From assembly GCA_002706615.1 (NCBI GenBank), contig PALS01000035.1, positions 34,480 through 40,971 of the forward strand: a DNA stretch of 6,492 bases, in the 5' to 3' direction. The translations under genes were made by a program, and so were the position numbers. Below, piece after piece: positions 1 through 4,196 of the stretch; position 1 is the first letter of the stretch, and the number at the start of each line of letters is the position of its first letter. The notes beneath the pieces are model-generated. The model had not been told where the DNA came from and did not search any database. It saw only the letters and a program-made list of their open reading frames with translations. This DNA comes from Methanobacteriota archaeon. Lineage in GTDB: Archaea > Thermoplasmatota > Poseidoniia > Poseidoniales > Poseidoniaceae.

Positions 1-353
1 GAACCTGGGCCCCATATGGTTCCTGAACTAGGATACAGAGTAGAACTATCTCCTGTTCCAAGTGCAGTACCGTCAACAAAGACCGCATAATCTGACATGT
101 CTAGATTTGTTGAACCTGAATTAACAAAATATAACGTAATTTCGTCATCTCCTGCATTTTCGGTAAACAAAACATTAGAGCGGTCACCACCGATCGAAAC
201 ATCGGTTTCAGCATCTGCAGAGCGTTTAGATGTTACATGACCTGATGCTTCTGCAAGGCTGCCCCACGAGTCGATTAATACAACAGATGCGGCGCCACTT
301 ACAATAAGTGATGCTACTAAAATTATCATTGTTGAAGCGCCGCCATCTGCCAT
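1..353 (-). CDS. flaG: Archaellum stator protein FlaG (ArlG), 3' end beyond window
   Basis: The first 117 codons are visible and the gene runs off the window at position 1. The protein begins MADGGASTMIILVASLIV: one hydrophobic helix at about residues 8-27 directly at the N-terminus, then a polar, beta-rich extracytoplasmic part. Residues about 75-97 (DEITLYFVNSGSTNLDMSDY followed by a short VDG turn) match the FlaG pattern of an Ig-like fold with an N-x-G-S turn and a 'vDG' hairpin. In the FlaG family this domain sits outside the membrane and, with FlaF, forms the static anchor of the archaellum motor. The start is the ATG at 353, chosen because a GAGGTGA ribosome site lies 5 nt upstream and overlaps the flaF stop codon, leaving 9 nt between the genes. 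The position directly after flaF agrees with the usual order. FlaF and FlaG are similar in style, so swapped names are possible but less likely. Confidence 0.8.
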   Translation of the reverse strand, partial: MADGGASTMIILVASLIVSGAASVVLIDSWGSLAEASGHVTSKRSADAETDVSIGGDRSNVLFTENAGDDEITLYFVNSGSTNLDMSDYAVFVDGTALGTGDSSTLYPSSGTIWGPG

Positions 354-365
354 ATATTCACCTCA
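354..365 (-). promoter_or_regulatory. flaG ribosome site overlapping the flaF stop codon
   Basis: On the minus strand this reads TGAGGTGAATAT followed by ATG. The flaF stop TGA forms the first bases of the Shine-Dalgarno match GAGGTGA, which complements the archaeal 16S 3' end (CACCUCC). A ribosome ending flaF is therefore placed on the flaG start, which suggests translational coupling. Confidence 0.75.
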
Positions 366-1046
366 CGTCACGGTTATTGACTTAGTTACTTCATCACAAG
401 TAACAGCCATATTTCCAGATACTAGATTTTGACCACCTAAGCGTGGAAGAGCATCATAGGTAAAAGTCTCGCCAGGGAAAATCGTGTTTGAACGATCTCC
501 TAAAAATTGGTCGCTAAGACTCTTTATGTTCTGCCCATTCTCAAATATCCAAGTATAATCTGTGTCCATGTCTACATTGCCGTCATTAGTTATCTGAACT
601 TGTACGACATTGCCTAAAGTAGCAGTGATATCCAAGTTGCCATCACATGTAGGTGTACAATCTACAACTACGTCGATTTGGAAGGAGGAAGAGTAGAGAT
701 ACGAACTCCCATATGCTGTTATTACCAAATCGGTGACTTCACCAAAACTATCGACTACTAATGTGGCATTGAATCCTCGCCAAGTATCAGATGATGTTTC
801 TACTAACGCATCCTGCGTATAGCCAGTACCGCCATCATTAATCGTGAAATCAACCACTGCTCCAGTTGTTGATGTTCCAATATTAGTTGCACTATCAATT
901 GTGAAACTAGGGATGGGTTCAGCAGCCGTTTCAAGTTCTGATAAACCGCTTTCTACCTGTGAGTTGAGGGTAGACATTGCCAAAGCAAATACTACCAACA
1001 ACGAGGTTCCAACGATCATCGCCCCTGCGGCTACTGAACCACCCAT
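363..1046 (-). CDS. flaF: Archaellum stator protein FlaF (ArlF) with beta-rich insertion
   Basis: 227 aa, clearly longer than typical FlaF proteins (about 130-170 aa). It starts MGGSVAAGAMIVGTSLLVVFAL, resembling the euryarchaeal FlaF start (MGFSVSASAAI...), with one membrane helix at about residues 7-24 and a short helical stalk to about 42. Residues about 145-227 (VVQVQITNDGNVDMD, VFENG-like turn WIFENGQ, then FPGETFTY) fit the FlaF Ig-like beta-sandwich. In studied archaea this domain lies outside the membrane and contacts the S-layer. Between stalk and sandwich lies an extra segment, about 58-126, made of two similar halves: GAVVDFTINDGGTGY at 62-76 and GEVTDLVITAYGSSY at 102-116. Cysteines are at 130, 134 and 217, and one N-glycosylation sequon is at N93. 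The ATG is one base after the flaD/E stop codon (TAA-G-ATG). The preceding GGCGGGGA is a poor ribosome site, so re-initiation after flaD/E is likely. Confidence 0.8.
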   Translation of the reverse strand: MGGSVAAGAMIVGTSLLVVFALAMSTLNSQVESGLSELETAAEPIPSFTIDSATNIGTSTTGAVVDFTINDGGTGYTQDALVETSSDTWRGFNATLVVDSFGEVTDLVITAYGSSYLYSSSFQIDVVVDCTPTCDGNLDITATLGNVVQVQITNDGNVDMDTDYTWIFENGQNIKSLSDQFLGDRSNTIFPGETFTYDALPRLGGQNLVSGNMAVTCDEVTKSITVT

Positions 1047-1047
1047 C

Positions 1048-1860
1048 TTATTCCCCGCCTCTTAGCGCCTTAGCGCGTCTCCAATTGGAGATCATTGCAG
1101 AGAATGTCAATAATTCCCTATGTGGTAAATGGTCTTCAAGTGCACTTTCAGGTTCACCTGGAGCTGCCATTTGTACAATTGCTAGAACATCCTTTCCTTC
1201 ATCAGCAGATAGCATACCAGATGATATCGCTTTCTGAGCAAAAGATACTGCTGCCATACCTGAAAGGTGGTCGAGCAATAATGCTGCGACTGTTGGAGCA
1301 CCAACAGATCCGTCTGCACCATCTCCCAAATGGGCTGGTGCTACCAAGAATGGATTTGATGCTAACGCCTGTGCTTCATACAATTCAAGCAATGGTGCCG
1401 AATCTTCTGTCATTAAACGACCTGAAGATTGACCTGAAATTACTTCGCCAGAAGCGGTGACAATAGTATCACCATCTCCCATTTCCGCACCTTCAGATTC
1501 ATCGCCCGAAGCCTCGTTATTAGCTGCAGGAGAATTCAAATCTACTTGACGTAATACATCCTCGATCATATCAAAGCGATTGGCTAGCAATCGTTCCAAT
1601 CCTGAAGTGTCCAAATTCGCTTGTACCGGTGCTGCTGTTGCTGCTGCAACCGGTGCTGCGCTTGGTAACTGCCCAATACTATTGAGCCTAGCTTTAGTAG
1701 GACCCGGAGAAATCGTCCACGCATCGTCCTCCGATAGTTCACCCTCTTCGGGCATAGGCACCTGCTCAATGGCTATGTTTGCCATCACTCGCAAGCGCTC
1801 TTCGGAAAGGTCTGCATCATCCTCTATGGTCCGACTACTGTTTCCGAATGGCCAAGCCAC
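1048..1860 (-). CDS. flaD/E: FlaD/E-like archaellum cytoplasmic ring protein
   Basis: 270 aa, soluble, acidic, no membrane helix. The N-terminus is acidic and helical (about 12-45). A low-complexity Ala/Pro/Val linker follows (65-80), then a short helix (LERLLANRFDMIEDVLRQVD, 88-107), an acidic Gly/Ser/Glu linker (110-150), and a compact helical C-terminal domain (about 155-265). The C-terminal part, with helices around VAALLLDHLSGMAAVSFAQK and the motif EDHLPHRELLTFSAMISNW, resembles the end of FlaD/E domains, where a conserved 'DH..SL.yI..L' helix occurs. FlaD/E proteins belong to the cytoplasmic ring below the motor and receive the chemotaxis signal through CheF. Its place between the archaellins and flaF supports the call; sequence similarity alone is moderate. 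The start is GTG, chosen because GGAGGT lies 6 nt upstream. Only one FlaC/D/E-type gene is visible here. Confidence 0.65.
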   Translation of the reverse strand: MAWPFGNSSRTIEDDADLSEERLRVMANIAIEQVPMPEEGELSEDDAWTISPGPTKARLNSIGQLPSAAPVAAATAAPVQANLDTSGLERLLANRFDMIEDVLRQVDLNSPAANNEASGDESEGAEMGDGDTIVTASGEVISGQSSGRLMTEDSAPLLELYEAQALASNPFLVAPAHLGDGADGSVGAPTVAALLLDHLSGMAAVSFAQKAISSGMLSADEGKDVLAIVQMAAPGEPESALEDHLPHRELLTFSAMISNWRRAKALRGGE

Positions 1861-1872
1861 TCAAAAACCTCC
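1861..1872 (-). promoter_or_regulatory. flaD/E ribosome site and T-run, decides a GTG start
   Basis: Minus strand GGAGGTTTTTGA followed by GTG. GGAGGT is a strong Shine-Dalgarno match at 1872-1867 with a 6-nt spacer to the GTG at 1860. A run of five T lies at 1867-1863, directly downstream of the hairpin at 1874-1919. Archaeal RNA polymerase can stop at short U-runs, so this site could also act as a weak attenuator; that part is inference. The ATG at 1874 is out of frame and is not the start. Confidence 0.7.
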
Positions 1873-1873
1873 A

Positions 1874-1919
1874 TGATTAGAACTCTGACCACTATAAATA
1901 GCGATCAAAGTTCCAATCA
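1874..1919 (-). promoter_or_regulatory. 21-bp RNA hairpin between archaellin 2 and flaD/E
   Basis: Read on the minus strand, bases 1919-1899 pair with 1894-1874 over 21 consecutive positions without a bulge, closing a UUUA loop at 1898-1895. Seventeen pairs are Watson-Crick and four are G-U. The left arm begins with the stop codon of archaellin 2 (TGATTGGAACTTTGA...), and the right arm (...TCAGAGTTCTAATCA) ends one base before the flaD/E ribosome site. All four wobbles are G-U in the minus-strand RNA and would be A-C mismatches in the opposite RNA, which fits a structure maintained in the operon transcript. Likely roles are a 3' stabiliser of the archaellin message, a processing site, or an attenuator that lowers flaD/E output. 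The role is inferred; the pairing is directly visible. Confidence 0.8.
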
Positions 1920-2513
1920 AACAACTAGTGCTCCTTCGTTAAGTTCTGTAATGAGTAGAGTCTCGTAAGTTGAGCCACCATTTGGAACGTGTATCCAAAG
2001 GGTTACTTCACCTAGAAGTCCTACACTAGTTGCTGAACAATCTCCTGTCGCTGTTGCAGATGCATCATGTACATCCAAAATGATAGCATATACTACACCG
2101 GGTTGGATATCTGCAACGCCTATATCTGCTCCTGCAAGGTTATCTGCGACCTTTGTTGCTGTAAAGGTACCTGCAGTATACTGATATGCATCACCAGTAT
2201 CTGAACAAGTGACAGAATAGCTAATTGTTGCTTCATCGAGAACACCGCTACCTGGGGCTGATTCGAAATATAGCAAGTAAGAATTACCTTGGTCATAGAT
2301 AAAAGCATTATTTATCTGGATTTTACCGCTGATTTCTGCTTGAGTATCAGAACCTGCTTGCTGTGCATTCTGTTGAAGTTTTTCACCAGTCTGAATAATC
2401 ACTGCTGATGCTACTGCAGCTACAAGAATCAAAGCAATGAATACAATCATTGCACCGATACCAATAGCTCCCATTTCGTTGTCGTTATTGTTAATTTCTT
2501 TATTCATCATCAT
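1917..2513 (-). CDS. flaB: Archaellin (FlaB-type flagellin), second copy
   Basis: 198 aa preprotein, major filament subunit family. A short hydrophilic class III leader (MMMNKEINNNDNEMG) is predicted to be cut after Gly15 by the archaeal prepilin peptidase (FlaK/PibD). It is followed by the archaellin signature AIGIGAMIVFIALILVAAV and the hydrophobic helix that packs in the filament core. The rest is a beta-rich outer domain with two cysteines (103 and 159), ending in GGSTYETL and then GALVV. The mature protein is about 183 aa. Three ATG codons in a row (2513, 2510, 2507) follow the ribosome site GAGGTG at spacings of 3, 6 and 9 nt. I give the outermost; 2510 or 2507 have more usual spacing and would shorten the leader by one or two Met. 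A longer reading from TTG at 2528 is unlikely because it would translate the ribosome site itself. There is no N-X-S/T sequon. Paralogue of the gene upstream. Confidence 0.92.
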   Translation of the reverse strand: MMMNKEINNNDNEMGAIGIGAMIVFIALILVAAVASAVIIQTGEKLQQNAQQAGSDTQAEISGKIQINNAFIYDQGNSYLLYFESAPGSGVLDEATISYSVTCSDTGDAYQYTAGTFTATKVADNLAGADIGVADIQPGVVYAIILDVHDASATATGDCSATSVGLLGEVTLWIHVPNGGSTYETLLITELNEGALVV

Positions 2514-2523
2514 AATCACCTCA
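2514..2523 (-). promoter_or_regulatory. Ribosome site of archaellin 2 overlapping the archaellin 1 stop
   Basis: Minus strand TGAGGTGATT followed by ATGATGATG. The archaellin 1 stop TGA supplies the first bases of the Shine-Dalgarno sequence GAGGTGAT, the same design as at the flaF-flaG junction. It fixes the start of archaellin 2 at one of the three ATGs and suggests that both archaellins are translated from one message. Confidence 0.8.
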
Positions 2524-2538
2524 AACAACTAGTGCTCC
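2521..2538. repeat. 18-nt exact repeat shared with 1917-1934 (archaellin 3' ends)
   Basis: The last five codons plus the stop codon of both archaellins (GALVV, stop) are identical at the nucleotide level over 18 bases (TCAAACAACTAGTGCTCC on the plus strand). Together with the N-terminal cores at 2911-3066 and 2319-2474, this marks a tandem gene duplication. Elsewhere in the cores the codons have diverged at synonymous sites, so this terminal identity stands out. Confidence 0.85.
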
Positions 2539-3102
2539 CTGAGTTATACTGTTGTAAGAAAGGGTTTCGTAAGTACTTCCGCCTCCATCTACATGGACAA
2601 TCAATTGGTGTTCAGCATTTAGTGCTGGTTCACAGGTTGTTGCTGCAACACCATCACCGACTTGTACTGATACTAAGTACTGCTGTCCTGGCAAAATAAT
2701 ATTGTTTGCCATAGCAGACAAATCAATGTCAGTTGCAGCAGCAAAGTCACCCGCTTGAACACCCGGCACAGTACCTGCTGCCGGATCACAAACCACAGTC
2801 CAATGTACATTAGTATCAGATATTGGTTCAGAACCAGGTGCGCTTTCAAACACAATATCAATCATTTCATTGTCATTTGTTTGGTCACCAACTGTTACAG
2901 CGATAATTGTAATTTTACCGCTTATTTCATTCTGTGTATCAGATCCGGTTTGCTGTGCATTTTGTTGCAGTTTCTCCCCCGTTTGGATGATAACAGCAGA
3001 TGCTACAGCAGCCACTAAAATTAGAGCAATGAATACAATCATTGCACCAATTCCGATGGCGCCCATTTCTTCGCTATCTTTGTTTTTTATATCTATCTTC
3101 AT
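2521..3102 (-). CDS. flaB: Archaellin (FlaB-type flagellin), first copy
   Basis: 193 aa preprotein with leader MKIDIKNKDSEEMG, predicted cleavage after Gly14, then AIGIGAMIVFIALILVAAV and a hydrophobic helix to about residue 40, continuing as an amphipathic helix (GEKLQQNAQQTGSDTQNEIS). From about 63 it is a beta-rich outer domain with cysteines at 105 (VVCDP) and 157 (TTCEP). The C-terminus is GGGSTYETL...GALVV. Mature length is about 179 aa. Residues 13-64 match the second copy at 50 of 52 positions, whereas the outer domains differ strongly, as expected of filament paralogues with a conserved core and variable surface. The start is the ATG at 3102, with GAGGTG 8 nt upstream in an A-rich leader. 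As the first archaellin with the better-developed leader, it may be the major filament subunit, but that is inference. There is no N-X-S/T sequon. Confidence 0.93.
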   Translation of the reverse strand: MKIDIKNKDSEEMGAIGIGAMIVFIALILVAAVASAVIIQTGEKLQQNAQQTGSDTQNEISGKITIIAVTVGDQTNDNEMIDIVFESAPGSEPISDTNVHWTVVCDPAAGTVPGVQAGDFAAATDIDLSAMANNIILPGQQYLVSVQVGDGVAATTCEPALNAEHQLIVHVDGGGSTYETLSYNSITQGALVV

Positions 3103-3142
3103 TTGGTTTTCACCTCTTTTTATTTTTGTTTTTTTGTTTCGT
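3103..3142 (-). promoter_or_regulatory. A-rich leader and ribosome site of archaellin 1
   Basis: The minus strand here is nearly all A broken by single other bases (a seven-A run, then CAAAAATAAAAA), leading into GAGGTG at 3116-3111 and an 8-nt spacer to the ATG at 3102. An unstructured A-rich leader favours strong ribosome loading, which suits an abundant filament protein. I cannot identify a convincing TATA/BRE promoter in the 89-nt gap; TCATATT at 3192-3186 is too weak to call. Confidence 0.6.
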
Positions 3143-3155
3143 ATCTCTACAATCC

Positions 3156-3181
3156 CCCCTCATGGCTTTACCAATGAAGGG
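3156..3181 (-). promoter_or_regulatory. Stem-loop upstream of the archaellin genes
   Basis: On the minus strand CCCTTCATTGG (3181-3171) pairs with CCATGAGGGG (3165-3156) around the loop TAAAG: ten base pairs, one U-G wobble and a single bulged U. It starts 10 nt after the stop codon of the coiled-coil gene and lies just before the A-rich archaellin leader. No U-run follows, so a simple terminator for the upstream genes is not supported. A processing or 5'-stability element is more likely. Confidence 0.55.
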
Positions 3182-3191
3182 TGGAATATGA

Positions 3192-4196
3192 TCAGGCGGA
3201 AGAAACACCTCCTTCGCCCATGTCGATAATCAGTGGCATTCTGATTATCCCTACTTCATCTGGAGTTAACTTCTCGATGAGAGGTACAACTTCACTAGTA
3301 TACCCTGGAGGCATCCAAGGTTTGAGTATAATATCGCGTAGCGTCTCCATGCTGCGGTTTTGTGCTCTAACAATCACATTAACTTGGCCAGAGCGAATTT
3401 CATAGCCTGTTTGGATAGTTAGTTTTCTAGAAAGTGGCATCTGTTCAGGTGAAAACTTTGCACCCGGGTTCAATTCAAATTTCACAGGCAAGAATCCCCC
3501 CGGCCTAATCGACGGTATGTCCATTGTCTTAGGTTCGCAAACCCATCCTTTTGGAACAGGCGGTTCAAGGCGCATTTCAGGTAAAGGACGGTCTCCATCA
3601 TTGACTACGCGGATTAACAAAACTCCCTTTTCTCCACCAGCAGGCCATCTTGTATCGACTCCGAGCCAGAATGTTCTGAATAAGAATGGATTTAGTGCAG
3701 TGGCTGAATCTACGACTAAATCTCCAATTAGTTGTTCAACTTCAACAGCAGCAAAACCAACGTCTCCGATTTCGGCTGCACTCGTAGCATTTCTAAGTCT
3801 ACGAAGTACTACCTCTACCTCTGCTTCGGCGATTGTTTTCTCTTTTAGAAGGCGATTTAGCATTGCGATATTTCGACGTAATTCGACAACATCTAATTCT
3901 AAGGTTTTCAAAGTTTTTTCCGCTTTTCTAACCGATGACCTCGCTCTAAACAAGTTATGTTGCTCAAGATGCCTTCTAGCATCTTGAATATCATATTCAG
4001 TGGTAGACATTGAAGAGTCACCTGTTGTAACTCCAAACACAAGATGCTCTAATTCTCTACTCGCCTTCATTAGGCGGTCTGCGCCAACTTGGGATTCTCG
4101 AATAGCTGAACGGGCACTGTCGAGGTCTTTGGAACTGACGTTGACCTCTTCTGTTTCATCGGTGCCCTCTTCGACAACAACTTCCTCATCAGACAT
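3192..4196 (-). CDS. Cytoplasmic coiled-coil protein with two tandem Ig-like modules
   Basis: 334 aa, not recognised as a named family. There is no signal peptide or membrane helix, so it is probably cytoplasmic. Residues 1-20 form a very acidic tail. Residues about 21-165 are helical with heptad-like patterning (for example DARRHLEQHNLFRARSSVRK and KTLKTLELDVVELRRNIAML), probably helical hairpins or a coiled coil. A linker with LNPFLFRTFWLG (168-179) leads to two beta-rich modules that resemble each other: 191-243 (VLLIRVVNDGDRPLPEMRLEP, then PKGW) and 272-323 (VNVIVRAQNRSMETLRDIIL, then PPGY). The start at 4196 is supported by GGAGGTGG 7 nt upstream and by the acidic Met-Ser-Asp-Glu N-terminus; a longer in-frame reading from 4277 would bypass this site and overlap the neighbour much further. 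It overlaps the upstream membrane-protein gene by 8 nt, so the two are probably translationally coupled and may form a complex. It lies directly upstream of the archaellins. Confidence 0.85.
   Translation of the reverse strand: MSDEEVVVEEGTDETEEVNVSSKDLDSARSAIRESQVGADRLMKASRELEHLVFGVTTGDSSMSTTEYDIQDARRHLEQHNLFRARSSVRKAEKTLKTLELDVVELRRNIAMLNRLLKEKTIAEAEVEVVLRRLRNATSAAEIGDVGFAAVEVEQLIGDLVVDSATALNPFLFRTFWLGVDTRWPAGGEKGVLLIRVVNDGDRPLPEMRLEPPVPKGWVCEPKTMDIPSIRPGGFLPVKFELNPGAKFSPEQMPLSRKLTIQTGYEIRSGQVNVIVRAQNRSMETLRDIILKPWMPPGYTSEVVPLIEKLTPDEVGIIRMPLIIDMGEGGVSSA

Noticed and set aside
1891..1900. TATA-like sequence (TATTTATAGT on the minus strand) upstream of flaD/E
   Set aside because: It coincides with the top of the 21-bp hairpin, which explains it better. 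A promoter here would start transcription about at the ribosome site, leaving almost no leader.
2514..2528. Longer archaellin 2 reading from TTG at 2528
   Set aside because: It would translate through the ribosome site GAGGTGAT, and three ATGs follow directly. The shorter leader also matches that of archaellin 1.
3117..3139. T-rich run on the plus strand as a terminator
   Set aside because: No plus-strand gene ends here. On the transcribed strand it is the A-rich archaellin leader.
3103..3142. A-run as a phase-variation (slippage) tract
   Set aside because: The longest uninterrupted run is seven bases and lies in the leader, not in a coding frame, so slippage would have little effect.
3517..3987. 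Plus-strand open frames, e.g. 3517-3987 and others throughout
   Set aside because: They lie antisense to well-supported minus-strand genes, have low-complexity Ser/Thr-rich translations and no matching ribosome sites. They are shadows.
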